Of a stretch of 64,000 nt of DNA, positions 8,749 through 17,417 are shown piece after piece. Numbering within the stretch: position 1 is the stretch's first letter; each line of letters starts with the position of its first letter. The notes under the pieces were generated by a model. The model searched no databases and was not told where the DNA came from. It saw only the letters and a list, made by a program, of their open reading frames with translations. The stretch comes from Pontibacter mangrovi (GTDB taxonomy: Bacteria > Bacteroidota > Bacteroidia > Cytophagales > Hymenobacteraceae), in NCBI RefSeq assembly GCF_006385705.1, contig NZ_VFRQ01000002.1:434001-498000 (forward strand), written 5' to 3'. The translations under genes and the position numbers were made by a program.

Positions 8749-11133
8749 ATGTTAGTAGTTAAACGAGACGGCAGACGCGAGTCCGTCAAATTCGACAAGA
8801 TTACCGCACGCATCGAGAAACTGTGCTATGGTTTGCACATGGATTATGTGTCGCCGATTGAGGTGGCCAAGAAGGTGATTGACGGCATTTACGACGGCGT
8901 GACCACCGTGGAGCTGGACAACCTGGCTGCCGAGACAGCGGCATCGCTTACCACCAAGCACCCGGACTACGCCGTGCTGGCGGCCCGTGTGGCGATCTCG
9001 AACCTGCACAAGGTAACGAGCAAATCGTTCTCCAACACCATGAAGCGCCTGTATACTTATACAGACCCGAAGACAGGGGAGAACGCCTCACTGATCGCGA
9101 AGGATGTGTATGAGATCATCCGTAAAAACGCGGCCCTGCTGGATTCCACCATCATCTACGACCGCGACTACAACTACGATTACTTCGGTTATAAGACACT
9201 GGAGCGCTCTTACCTGCTTCGCCTGGATGGCAAGATTGTGGAGCGCCCGCAGCATATGTTGATGCGTGTGGCCGTGGGTATCCATAAGGAGGACATCGAA
9301 TCTGCCATTGAGACTTATAATCTCATGTCCGAGAAGTGGTTTACGCACGCCACCCCAACATTATTCAACGCCGGCACGCCTAAGCCGCAGCTCTCCTCGT
9401 GCTTCCTGCTAACCATGAGGGACGACAGCATACCGGGCATCTACGACACGCTGAAGCAGTGCGCGCAGATCTCGCAGAGCGCCGGCGGTATCGGCCTGAG
9501 CATCCACAACGTACGCGCCACAGGTTCTTACATCAAAGGCACCAACGGCACCTCCAACGGTATCATCCCGATGCTGAAGGTGTTTAACGACACGGCCCGC
9601 TATGTGGACCAGGGCGGCGGCAAGCGCAAAGGCGCGTTCGCGATTTACCTGGAGCCTTGGCATGCTGATATCTTCGACTTCCTGGAGCTGAAGAAAAACC
9701 ACGGCAAGGAAGAAAACCGCGCCCGTGACCTGTTCTACGCACTCTGGACGCCAGACCTGTTTATGAAGCGCGTGGAGGAGAACGGCGACTGGAGCCTTTT
9801 CTGCCCGAACGAAGCACCTGGCCTGGGCGATTGCTGGGGCAAGGACTTTGAGCGCCTGTACGAGAAGTATGAGCGTGAGGGCCGCGCCCGCAAAACCGTG
9901 AAGGCGCAGGACCTGTGGTTCCATGTGCTGGAGTCGCAGATCGAGACAGGCACGCCGTACATGCTGTACAAGGACCACGCCAACCGCAAGTCTAACCAGC
10001 AGAACCTTGGTACCATAAAGAGCTCTAACCTGTGTACCGAGATCATGGAGTACACTAGCGAAGATGAAGTAGCTGTTTGTAACCTGGCCTCGCTGGCGCT
10101 GCCGCGCTTTGTGAAGGAAGACGACAACGGCAACAAGACCTTCGACCATCAGAAGCTGTTTGATGTAACCTACCATGCCACGGTTAACCTGAACAAGGTG
10201 ATCGACATAAACTATTACCCTGTGCCAGAGGCGCAGAACTCTAACATGCGCCACCGCCCGATCGGTTTAGGAGTGCAGGGCCTGGCGGATACTTTTATTC
10301 ACCTGCGCATGCCGTTCGAGAGCGAAGAGGCAAAAGGGCTGAACAAGGATATCTTCGAGACGATCTACTTTGCGGCTATGACGGCTTCTAAAGACCTTGC
10401 CAAGAAACAAGGCCCTTACGAAACGTTTAAAGGTTCTCCGCTATCAGAAGGCAAGTTCCAGTTTGATATGTGGGGTGTTACGCCGGAGAGCGGCCGTTGG
10501 GATTGGGAGAGCCTGCGCCAGGATGTAGTAAAGCACGGCGTGCGTAACTCGCTGCTGGTAGCGCCAATGCCTACGGCTTCTACGGCGCAGATCCTGGGCA
10601 ACAACGAGTCGTTTGAGCCTTATACTTCTAACATCTACCTGCGCCGCGTACTGAGTGGCGAATTTATGGTGGTGAACAAGCACCTGCTGAAGGACCTGAT
10701 CGCGCTGGGCATCTGGAACGACAAGATGAAGAACGACATCATCGCGGCCAACGGTTCTGTTCAGGACATCCCGGCTATTCCGCAGCACATCAAAGACCTG
10801 TACAAAACAGTATGGGAGATCAGCCAGCGTGCCGTGATCGATATGAGTGCCGACCGTGGTGCTTACATCTGCCAGAGCCAATCGCTGAACCTGCACGTGC
10901 AGAACGTGAACTTCGGTAAGCTGACCTCGATGCACTTCCACGCCTGGAAGAAAGGCCTGAAGACGGGTATGTACTACCTGCGCACCAAGTCTGCCGTAGA
11001 CGCCATCAAGTTTACCGTGGAGAAACAAGCCGCCGAGACCCTTTCGCCGGTGTACAGCCAGCAAGACCAGAACCGCAGCGACATGAGTTGCTCGCTAGAT
11101 AACCCAGACGCTTGCGAGGCTTGCGGATCGTAA
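8749..11133 (+). CDS. nrdA: class I ribonucleotide reductase, large (catalytic) subunit
   Basis: Reduces ribonucleoside diphosphates to deoxyribonucleotides using the radical supplied by NrdB. The 794-residue protein begins with an ATP-cone (about 1-90, VVKRDGR... then [24 protein letters not shown]), the allosteric activity domain. The core has the substrate cysteine in SSCFLL, the NLCTEI active-site cysteine loop, [18 protein letters not shown] with the paired radical-transfer region, and a C-terminal tail ending with Cys789 and Cys792, which receives electrons from thioredoxin or glutaredoxin. The N-terminus closely resembles animal RRM1, matching the eukaryote-like NrdB. The order nrdB then nrdA is reversed relative to E. 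coli and the genes are separated by 354 nt, so they may be transcribed separately. Confidence 0.98.
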   Translation: MLVVKRDGRRESVKFDKITARIEKLCYGLHMDYVSPIEVAKKVIDGIYDGVTTVELDNLAAETAASLTTKHPDYAVLAARVAISNLHKVTSKSFSNTMKRLYTYTDPKTGENASLIAKDVYEIIRKNAALLDSTIIYDRDYNYDYFGYKTLERSYLLRLDGKIVERPQHMLMRVAVGIHKEDIESAIETYNLMSEKWFTHATPTLFNAGTPKPQLSSCFLLTMRDDSIPGIYDTLKQCAQISQSAGGIGLSIHNVRATGSYIKGTNGTSNGIIPMLKVFNDTARYVDQGGGKRKGAFAIYLEPWHADIFDFLELKKNHGKEENRARDLFYALWTPDLFMKRVEENGDWSLFCPNEAPGLGDCWGKDFERLYEKYEREGRARKTVKAQDLWFHVLESQIETGTPYMLYKDHANRKSNQQNLGTIKSSNLCTEIMEYTSEDEVAVCNLASLALPRFVKEDDNGNKTFDHQKLFDVTYHATVNLNKVIDINYYPVPEAQNSNMRHRPIGLGVQGLADTFIHLRMPFESEEAKGLNKDIFETIYFAAMTASKDLAKKQGPYETFKGSPLSEGKFQFDMWGVTPESGRWDWESLRQDVVKHGVRNSLLVAPMPTASTAQILGNNESFEPYTSNIYLRRVLSGEFMVVNKHLLKDLIALGIWNDKMKNDIIAANGSVQDIPAIPQHIKDLYKTVWEISQRAVIDMSADRGAYICQSQSLNLHVQNVNFGKLTSMHFHAWKKGLKTGMYYLRTKSAVDAIKFTVEKQAAETLSPVYSQQDQNRSDMSCSLDNPDACEACGS

Positions 11134-11145
11134 ATAAGGAATTTA

Positions 11146-11991
11146 GTGTCGACCCTAACTCGAACTGCAGAAAGAACAAAAGGACTAGAACAACTTAAAT
11201 ATATCTTAAGAATCAGGAGTAAAGTACTTATAGTGCATTACTCCTGTGAGTCCTTTTTGAACCTTCGGAACAGAGTCCCAAGAATTACGTCTATTGCTGT
11301 ACATAACTTAGAGTCCGGACAAACTAAATCTTTTTCGATATACTTATCTGCTCAAATCAAAGGAGTAGATGTAAATAGATTAAGCGAGGCTGCCAGAAAT
11401 CGACTTGAGAAGGATACATTGAATGAATTCTACAAGTTTGTTAGAAAGCATAAAGGCTATAAATGGGTCCACTGGAAAATGCGAAATCAAGTTTATGGTT
11501 TCGAAGCAATTAATGCTCGGTACAGAATCTTGGGAGGTAAGCCAGCAAGTATAGCTGACAATAATAAATATGATTTGCCAGCTCTTATAGAGCAACTGTA
11601 TACTTCTAAGTATGAGAAGAACTCAGAAGAAGGTAAATTATTATCTTTAGCTAAACGCAACGGTATAGCAACTGCCAATGCAATTCCTGGGTATTTGGAA
11701 GCCAAGGCATATGAAGATGGAAGCCACCAGCTACTATGGATGTCAACTCAGCAAAAAGTAAAAGTTATTACTGATTTGCTTTTACTAACGTCGGAAGATA
11801 AACTGAAAGTAGCTCCTACATTTATAAGCACTCATGGAATGAGTTGGGGGCTACTAAAGAAAACTTACCCATGGTCGCTTTTTCTGCTAATATTAGGCAT
11901 AATCGGAAAAGAATTCATGAGTAGTTTGATAAAATACTTATCTGACTATTTCGCAGTAGGACCGTTCATCCTAAGTGTATTAGGCTTTTAA
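11146..11991 (+). CDS. AT-rich unknown protein with hydrophobic C-terminus (accessory gene)
   Basis: I cannot name this 281-residue protein. The start is read as GTG at 11146, 12 nt after the nrdA stop; the first in-frame ATG would lose over 100 residues. The N-terminal two thirds are soluble and contain HYSCESF (about 31-37), a stretch SIAVHNLESGQTKSFSI, then KWVHWKMRNQVYGFEAINARY followed by RILGGKP, which look like conserved blocks of a widespread family of unknown function. The last 40 residues are hydrophobic (WSLFLLILGIIG and FAVGPFILSVLGF) and could form one or two membrane segments. Base composition is clearly AT-rich compared with nrdA, suggesting acquisition. A strong hairpin terminator follows. 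A soluble domain with a C-terminal membrane anchor would fit a defence effector, but this is only a guess. Confidence 0.7.
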   Translation: MSTLTRTAERTKGLEQLKYILRIRSKVLIVHYSCESFLNLRNRVPRITSIAVHNLESGQTKSFSIYLSAQIKGVDVNRLSEAARNRLEKDTLNEFYKFVRKHKGYKWVHWKMRNQVYGFEAINARYRILGGKPASIADNNKYDLPALIEQLYTSKYEKNSEEGKLLSLAKRNGIATANAIPGYLEAKAYEDGSHQLLWMSTQQKVKVITDLLLLTSEDKLKVAPTFISTHGMSWGLLKKTYPWSLFLLILGIIGKEFMSSLIKYLSDYFAVGPFILSVLGF

Positions 11992-11992
11992 A

Positions 11993-12034
11993 AACAAATA
12001 AGGGAGGACTTGAATGTTCTCCCTTATTTGTTTT
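11993..12034. terminator. Strong hairpin terminator after the accessory gene
   Basis: A 17-bp stem with a single G-U pair (11993-12009 with 12016-12032), loop of six, followed by T residues on the plus strand and preceded by A residues, so it could work in both directions. Confidence 0.8.
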
Positions 12035-12053
12035 ACTAACTATAAAAACCCCC

Positions 12054-12172
12054 AGACCTCGCGGTGTCTTTACGACCCGCGAGCGTCTAACTCCACCAAC
12101 TCCCGCAGCCACGAAGCAAAGCAACCGCCTTCCTACCAGACGCTCGCGGGACCTCCGGACACCGCGAGGTCT
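12054..12172. repeat. Paired inverted REP elements upstream of the RAYT gene
   Basis: Two nested perfect inverted repeats form one 119-bp palindromic unit: AGACCTCGCGGTGTC (12054-12068) with its complement at 12158-12172, and CCCGCGAGCGTCT (12076-12088) with its complement at 12138-12150. Each half is a REP unit, and they face each other as in BIMEs. A further CCGCGAGGTCG fragment follows at 12180-12190. The same unit recurs after the transposase. Confidence 0.8.
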
Positions 12173-12228
12173 TTCTGAGCCGCGAGGTCGTTTTGGGCCG
12201 ACGTTGCTGCTGTTTCGTAAAAGTATAG

Positions 12229-12843
12229 ATGCAAAAGATGATACAGCTGGAGCCGGGGAAGTTCTACCATCTGTATACCCGCGGCAACAACAAGGAAACG
12301 CTCTTCCGGCATCCCGACAATTATCACTACTTCCTGCAGCTCTACCGGAAGTATGTAGCACCTTATGCCGATACTTTTGCCTATTGCCTGCTGCCTAACC
12401 ACGTGCACTTCCTGGTGCGGGTAAAAGAGGAGAATGCTTTGAAGCTGAAGTATAAAATAGAAGATAACAAGTCGCTGGTAAGTATAAACCGGCAACTCGG
12501 CCACCTGCTCAACGCATACGCCAAGGCCATCAACCTGAAGTATAACCGGGTGGGCCGCCTGTTCCAGCACCGCTTCGGCAGAAAAGAAATTACCTCAGAA
12601 GCTTACTTTACCAGGCTTGCCTTTTATATCCACTTCAACCCGCAGCACCACGGCCTGATAGACAACTTCAGTGACTGGGACTTTTCGTCCTACCACAGTA
12701 TACTTGCCAAGGGCAAAACAGCCCTGCAGCGGGACGAAGTACTGGAATGGTTTGGCGGAAGAGACGAGTACATAAGTTTCCACCATGAAAACGCCGCCGA
12801 CTTCGCAAGTATAGCCTCTCTTGTAGAAGAAGACGAACTATAG
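12229..12843 (+). CDS. REP-associated tyrosine transposase (RAYT, Y1-type HUH nuclease)
   Basis: Single-strand-specific HUH nuclease related to the IS200/IS605 transposases; RAYTs are domesticated or semi-mobile enzymes that cut and move REP palindromes. The 204-residue protein has the HUH motif LLPNHVHFLV with His58 and His60, an early YHLYTRGN block typical of the family, and INLKYNRVGRLFQHRFGRK near 101-120; Tyr97 just before it is the likely nucleophile. All catalytic residues look intact. It is flanked on both sides by REP elements that share the same sequence, the expected RAYT-REP arrangement. An alternative start codon is Met4. Confidence 0.93.
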   Translation: MQKMIQLEPGKFYHLYTRGNNKETLFRHPDNYHYFLQLYRKYVAPYADTFAYCLLPNHVHFLVRVKEENALKLKYKIEDNKSLVSINRQLGHLLNAYAKAINLKYNRVGRLFQHRFGRKEITSEAYFTRLAFYIHFNPQHHGLIDNFSDWDFSSYHSILAKGKTALQRDEVLEWFGGRDEYISFHHENAADFASIASLVEEDEL

Positions 12844-12849
12844 TGACTA

Positions 12850-12924
12850 CCAGACCTCGCGGGGGCCCCGAAAGGCTTCGGGACAGGCTTCTGGTCCCGC
12901 GAGCGTCTAACTCCACCAACTCCC
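12850..12924. repeat. Single REP unit downstream of the RAYT gene
   Basis: CAGACCTCGCGG (12851 onwards) and CCCGCGAGCGTCTAACTCC (from 12896) repeat, in the same orientation, the left half of the REP pair at 12054-12104, including the trailing CACCAACTCCC. The internal spacer differs and contains its own small hairpin (CCCGAAAGGCTTCGGG region). Confidence 0.8.
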
Positions 12925-12956
12925 ACCCTTAGCGCGCACGGGCACTGCAGAGGGAG

Positions 12957-12992
12957 GAAAAAAAAAGCAGCTGATTTCTCATCAGCTGCTTT
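12957..12992 (-). terminator. Terminator of the OmpA-family lipoprotein gene
   Basis: Stem AGCAGCTGAT (12966-12975 with 12981-12990) followed on the minus strand by a long U run (12957-12966). Confidence 0.85.
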
Positions 12993-13010
12993 GCTTAAGT
13001 TTAATCTTAC

Positions 13011-13640
13011 TTACTGCTCACGCGTTACCACCACAACCGCAACCCGGCGGTTAAGCTGGCGTCCTTTGGCTGTTTCGTTTGTTGCTCTAGGTGCTGTCTC
13101 ACCCATTGCCTCAACTGATAAACGGCGGGCATCAATGTCACCTTTGTTCTGCAACCAGTCCTTTACAGCGTTTGCGCGTTCTGCCGAAAGTTCTTCGTTA
13201 TACTCGTTACTTGCACGGGCATCCGCATGGCCGAACACGCGTATCTGGCCGTTTTGAGGCAGGTCTTTTATTTTATTAGCAATTTCCTGTAGCTTCTCTT
13301 CACCCTCTGCCCTGATTTGAGCCTTATCCGTATCAAACAGCAAACGGTCGTCCATCGCGTAAATGTTGTAATCGTTACCTGAGCGCATTTCTACTTCAGA
13401 ACCTCTCAGCTCCGGGTCATCTACCACCGGAGCGTCCCAATCAATACCGGCCCAAAAGTCTTCTCCAACATCTTTTATCTCGGCGCCTTCTGCCTCTACT
13501 CGTCCACGTTCATCCTCATACATCACAGCTGTGTCAGCTGTAGCGTCAGAAAGTGAGTCATTCTCCACTGTCCCCTTTGGGTCGTTGCAGGCACTCATCG
13601 CGCCAACGCCCAGGATCATCAATATCATGTGTTTTTTCAT
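13011..13640 (-). CDS. OmpA-family outer-membrane lipoprotein
   Basis: Predicted lipoprotein anchored in the outer membrane and holding peptidoglycan through a C-terminal OmpA domain. I chose the start MKKHMILM (13638-13640), which gives a compact lipoprotein signal ending GAMSAC; longer starts add up to 26 residues without signal-peptide character. After an acidic linker (about 20-100) the OmpA-like domain shows LLFDTDKAQIR, IRVFGHADARASNEYNEELSAERANAV and the closing GRQLNRRVAVVV, the usual peptidoglycan-binding pattern. Length is 209 residues. It stands alone, convergent with the RAYT gene, and ends in a clear terminator. Confidence 0.88.
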   Translation of the reverse strand: MKKHMILMILGVGAMSACNDPKGTVENDSLSDATADTAVMYEDERGRVEAEGAEIKDVGEDFWAGIDWDAPVVDDPELRGSEVEMRSGNDYNIYAMDDRLLFDTDKAQIRAEGEEKLQEIANKIKDLPQNGQIRVFGHADARASNEYNEELSAERANAVKDWLQNKGDIDARRLSVEAMGETAPRATNETAKGRQLNRRVAVVVVTREQ

Positions 13641-14039
13641 AGCTTGTATACTTAGTTTCATACTAACTGCTACGGAGCATGACATTAACAGTTTAGAGTC
13701 AGCAGCAGAGGGAGGCAAAGTGTTCTCTGCCAGGATGCTCTCAAAAGCCTCGTGTACAGACAGGAATTATACCTGGAAGTATAGTTAATCAAAGCACGAA
13801 GCCCATACTCCCTCAACGGCTTAATAGCTGCGGCAAGGAAAGTATGAGCAACCAACTGAATTGGTGGTGGTAAAAAAATAGGGATTGCCGCTACTGCCAT
13901 AGCAAGAGTGCATGCCGACGGAAGTATAGAAAGTATATTTCTAAGCAAGTATACTTCTGCAGCGGCTTTAGAGCTACACCGTACAGCGCGGAAACCAGTT
14001 CAGGTTAGCTTAGGGGAAATCTATCCGGAAGCAAAAGTT
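13641..14039. other. Non-coding region with clustered TATACTT-type heptamers
   Basis: I see no supportable gene. AAGTATA occurs at 13922 and 13931 and the complete palindrome AAGTATACTT at 13947-13956, all within 35 nt; more copies are near 13626 and 13758. Confidence 0.5.
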
Positions 14040-14444
14040 CTACAGCGGCTCCATCAGCCAGGCCATGGCCTCTTCCTCCGTTTTAAAGTCGCGGAAGGCC
14101 AAGTTTAGGTCATAGGTGTGGCCTTTTCTAACCATGACACCTACTGCTTGAAGGTTTTCTTCGAAAATAGAGGGGAGACGTGCCATACGCAACAGTGAAC
14201 CTTGGGCTACGCGCGGGATGTACTCTTGTAAGCTCCACTCCAGGTCAGCCGGGCAAATTGCTCCCATTTTACGGTCATCGGCCAGCCAGCGCACCAGTGA
14301 AAACCTATTTGCCATTTCCAGGCACAGTAAATAAGCTTCTCGCAGCTCGGCACCTTGTAGCTGTCCTCGCCACTGGGCTTTTCCAAGTCTGGTCTCTCTG
14401 TTGTAGGATAAAACCAGAAAGTTATTCTTAAAGTACAGCTTCAT
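14040..14444 (-). CDS. Hypothetical protein, paralogue of the 14559-14981 gene (possible STAS/SpoIIAA-like fold)
   Basis: A 134-residue soluble protein with no signal peptide. It aligns by eye with its neighbour: an N-terminal F-x-L-x-Y...G-A-W-G pattern (LVLSYNRETRLGKAQWRG), a central RWLADDRKMGAICPADLEW, and a C-terminal FKTEEEAMAWL. The final helix (EEAMAWL) is like that of SpoIIAA/STAS-like proteins, which suggests but does not prove that fold. The function is unknown. The two genes are on the same strand 114 nt apart and are probably an old tandem duplication. Confidence 0.75.
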   Translation of the reverse strand: MKLYFKNNFLVLSYNRETRLGKAQWRGQLQGAELREAYLLCLEMANRFSLVRWLADDRKMGAICPADLEWSLQEYIPRVAQGSLLRMARLPSIFEENLQAVGVMVRKGHTYDLNLAFRDFKTEEEAMAWLMEPL

Positions 14445-14558
14445 TAGTTAAAACGCCCATCATCAAACGGGATTTTAAAAGTAAAGATAAGCGCTGTGCT
14501 GTGCAAGAAAGCCGAAGCTTTATGCATCTCATTCTACTCTCGTTATTTTAAGCCGATA

Positions 14559-14981
14559 CTACAGTTGACCCTTCGCCACAACAGGATCTTTTAGCCAAGC
14601 CAAGGCATCGTCGGCGTTATCAAACTCTTTGATCACCATGTCGCCAAGGCTATTGGCGCGCTTGATAAGCTGCTCCACAGCCATCCTGTTAAACATATCT
14701 TCCGAAACAACCGTGGCGTGTCGGCAAATGCTACTGGCGGCCAAATGGGGCAGTACGTGCTCAGAGAACCACTCTTGGTCCGCCTGCCGAATCGCCCGCA
14801 ACTTCCGGTTGTCTCCTAGCCAGCGCAGTGGCTTGTGCTCCTCTACCAGGCGAAGGCAAACTTCTACAGCCGCTCTGAAATCATCACTGCTTAAGAAACC
14901 GTTCCAGGTGGCTGTCCCCAATTGCAGCTCATCATCGTAGGTAAGTGTAACGGCGTGGCTCTGGAAATAAGTAAAAATCAT
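14559..14981 (-). CDS. Hypothetical protein, paralogue of the 14040-14444 gene
   Basis: A 140-residue soluble protein. Shared blocks with the neighbouring gene are VTLTYDDELQLGTATWNG near the start, LRWLGDNRKLRAIRQADQEW in the middle, and FDNADDALAWLKDP at the end. The RWLxDxRK motif is the most conserved point between the two copies. No catalytic motif is evident. It lies upstream of the 14040 gene on the same strand and may be co-transcribed with it. The STAS/SpoIIAA-like assignment is tentative. Confidence 0.75.
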   Translation of the reverse strand: MIFTYFQSHAVTLTYDDELQLGTATWNGFLSSDDFRAAVEVCLRLVEEHKPLRWLGDNRKLRAIRQADQEWFSEHVLPHLAASSICRHATVVSEDMFNRMAVEQLIKRANSLGDMVIKEFDNADDALAWLKDPVVAKGQL

Positions 14982-15172
14982 ACTAATAGAAAATTTGCAC
15001 TAAGGTAATAAGCTACTATACGTACATCAACCGAATAGTTCTGGATATGGCTTCTGCAGGCTCGGAAAACTCCTCCGCCGCCACCTTTATTTTTGTGCTA
15101 AATCAGCCCGAAGACTCACCTTGTTTACTCCCGCCCATGACCTGAAACCTTGCTACGGCACCATTATAGTAC

Positions 15173-15215
15173 AAAAAAGCGAAGCCCCGGCACCAGAAGT
15201 TGGCGCGGGGCTTCG
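15173..15215 (-). terminator. Terminator of the T9SS protein gene
   Basis: Stem CGAAGCCCCG (15180-15189) with CGGGGCTTCG (15206-15215), followed on the minus strand by U6 (15173-15178). Confidence 0.85.
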
Positions 15216-15245
15216 TAAAGAACGAAACTATACTTTAACTGATAT

Positions 15246-16883
15246 TTACTGCTTCACGAAGCGCAGGGTCTGCTGTTGGCTGTTTCCGGAAACCTTTACC
15301 AGGTAAACGCCGCGCTGCAGCTGCGACACTGGTATTGTAAGCTCTCTGCCTGTGCTGCTGTACTGCGCCACCTGCCGGCCCGACACATCTAGCACGGTTA
15401 TCTGGGCAGCATCAAGCGCCAGTTTTACGTTCACTTCATCAGTTGCAAGGGTGGGGTATACTTTTGCCAGGTTGCCCTGAAACACCTGCTGCCCTTTGTA
15501 CTGAACCGCCACGATGTTAGACATCTCTTCAGCGCCGTCAAAATCTATCTGGCGCAGGCGGTAGTAGTTTATACCTTCGGCGGGGTTCGTGTCGGTAAAG
15601 CTGTAGTTAATGCGTGTGATGCTGTTGCCATTGCCCTTCACCTCGCCAATCGCGCTGTAATTCTTGCCATCCTGGCTGCGCTCCACAACAAATTTATCGT
15701 TGTTCACTTCCTGTGCCGTAGCCCAGCTTAATTTGGCATTGCCGCTTTGCATGGCACCTCTAAAGAACATCAGCTCCACAGGCAGCGCGCCAATGGTGCG
15801 ATAGCCATTGAAGTTGCCAAACCCGATTCCTTGCCTTCCTCTGTCAGCACCCAGGTTATAGTAGCTGATGTTGATTTCTTTTACTGCTTCTGTAAAAACC
15901 ACCGTCACGTTACCTAACTCCAGGCTATTGTCTACATCGGCCACCCCGGTGAAGGTGCTACTTTTAGCATCAAACTGAGCATAAGCGGCATTTTTCACAA
16001 AGCTCTGGCTGGCAAGTACCACATTGCCGGCACTGTTTATCCCTGTCACCACCAGTTTATCTGTAAACTGACTCGTAGCGGTTGTTTTGTCTATATCCAG
16101 GAGCATAAACGACACGTCTGTCAGCAGTTCTCCAAATTTGATTTTAACGTTGGTACCCTCTGTAGCGGAGGCTCCCGTCTGCACAATAGAGAAGCTGTTG
16201 CCCGAACGGGGAAACTGGGTGTTGTTCACAGTGGCTGCCTCTACAGTCACGCCCGCGCCTTTGGTCATAGACCAATACATAGGCACATCGTTCAGCAGGT
16301 ATGGGCTTGTGGTGCCTGGGGCTGCGACAACAAAAGGCTGCTCACCATCGGGCCTGGAGCTCCACTTAAACATGTTTGGCAAGGCCACTATCTCCAGGTC
16401 ATCTATAGAGTAGCTGTAATTCTTATTCAGAGTAGTTTCGAAATAGATCTTTACGTTATCATAATTGTTCGATAGAGGGATAACTACCCTGTTTTGCACG
16501 GCTGTTCCTACCGTGATTGCGGCATCTACCGGTACCTTTTGCACAGGGTTAGACCCGATCTGGTAGCACAGATATATTGGGCTATTAAAACTCTGACTTC
16601 CACCGCCATTGGCACTGCGCGTGCCAGCCCATTTTATTCGAATATCTGCGTCCAGCTTACTAAAGTTGCCGTTAACATTTAATTTAGTTGTAACCTGAGC
16701 TTCGTTGCCTGAAAGCGAGCGGGTATAAATTGCCCCACCCGTTACGGTCCAGTTGCCACTCACTGCGGGCGTGAGGTTTGTCTGGCTAGCGTTTGTAAAA
16801 TCTTCCTTTAGAAGCACCTCTTGTGCCTGCGCCGAAAGTGTGAAAAGTATAAGGGTAAGAATAAGGGTGTAAAGTTGTTTCAT
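15246..16883 (-). CDS. Secreted protein with T9SS type A C-terminal sorting domain
   Basis: A 545-residue exported protein, starting at MKQLYTLILTL (16881-16883); a longer start nine codons upstream is less likely. The signal peptide ends near SAQAQ. The N-terminal part looks like a beta-sandwich binding module (LLKEDFTNASQTNLTP...NGNFSKLDADIRI), then a second beta-rich region. From about residue 380 comes the LPVELMFFRGAMQSG...LSWATAQEVNNDKFVVERS module often found before T9SS tails, and the last 80 residues (VYPTLATDEVNVKL...ITVLDVSGRQV...RGVYLVKVSG) are the sorting domain that directs export through the Por/Spr machinery and surface attachment. No catalytic domain is recognised. It may bind carbohydrate or serve as an adhesin. 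Confidence 0.88.
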   Translation of the reverse strand: MKQLYTLILTLILFTLSAQAQEVLLKEDFTNASQTNLTPAVSGNWTVTGGAIYTRSLSGNEAQVTTKLNVNGNFSKLDADIRIKWAGTRSANGGGSQSFNSPIYLCYQIGSNPVQKVPVDAAITVGTAVQNRVVIPLSNNYDNVKIYFETTLNKNYSYSIDDLEIVALPNMFKWSSRPDGEQPFVVAAPGTTSPYLLNDVPMYWSMTKGAGVTVEAATVNNTQFPRSGNSFSIVQTGASATEGTNVKIKFGELLTDVSFMLLDIDKTTATSQFTDKLVVTGINSAGNVVLASQSFVKNAAYAQFDAKSSTFTGVADVDNSLELGNVTVVFTEAVKEINISYYNLGADRGRQGIGFGNFNGYRTIGALPVELMFFRGAMQSGNAKLSWATAQEVNNDKFVVERSQDGKNYSAIGEVKGNGNSITRINYSFTDTNPAEGINYYRLRQIDFDGAEEMSNIVAVQYKGQQVFQGNLAKVYPTLATDEVNVKLALDAAQITVLDVSGRQVAQYSSTGRELTIPVSQLQRGVYLVKVSGNSQQQTLRFVKQ

Positions 16884-17417
16884 TACAAGTGCATTGTGTC
16901 GTTCATGCATTGTTAATGAAAAAGTATGCCAGCCTTACAAACGCGTAAATGGCCTTCTAAAAGAATATAACAAAGGCCATAGGATCTTCACGGGCGCACA
17001 AGCAAATTATTACTACACAAGCTGTTATAACGATACGGCATTAGCATTATTATACAAAGCAAAGGATAAATTATTTTAACGATTTTTAGTTTTAATTACG
17101 CCTGTTCCCAAATAAGGAATACAAATAAAATAGGCTAACTATATTTCCATATTTGGGAATAACTATGAAGCAGAGATGATATTAACACAAAGGTCGGGAG
17201 CGCATGTGGCGGGGCCAGGCCAACATTTATAGCCAGCTGTGTTCATAGAACAGAGTGCCCCGAAACAATGACATCGTGGCATTTAAAATTACTAAAACAA
17301 TAGCTATTTAAGCCATTTTGTCTTACAAACCACCCCTAAACATTCCACAAAACCCCCAAACACACATGGCACCGCTTTTGCAATACACCTTGTGTAAAAA
17401 CTAAGAAGGAGAAAGAG
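16884..17417. other. AT-rich intergenic region with an inverted repeat
   Basis: About 530 nt without a convincing gene between divergent genes. It holds TTCCCAAATA (17105-17114) and its exact complement (17150-17159), a 10-bp inverted repeat with a 35-nt spacer that could be an operator or RNA stem, and a copy of the dispersed seed AAACCACCCCT (17327-17337). Confidence 0.5.

Noticed and set aside
9409-10254. Minus-strand frame of 281 codons inside nrdA
   Set aside because: Shadow of nrdA; high GC at third positions keeps the antisense frame open.
13685-13948. 87-codon minus-strand frame upstream of the OmpA gene
   Set aside because: No recognisable domain, overlaps the OmpA start region, and is filled by the AAGTATA cluster; not convincing as a gene.
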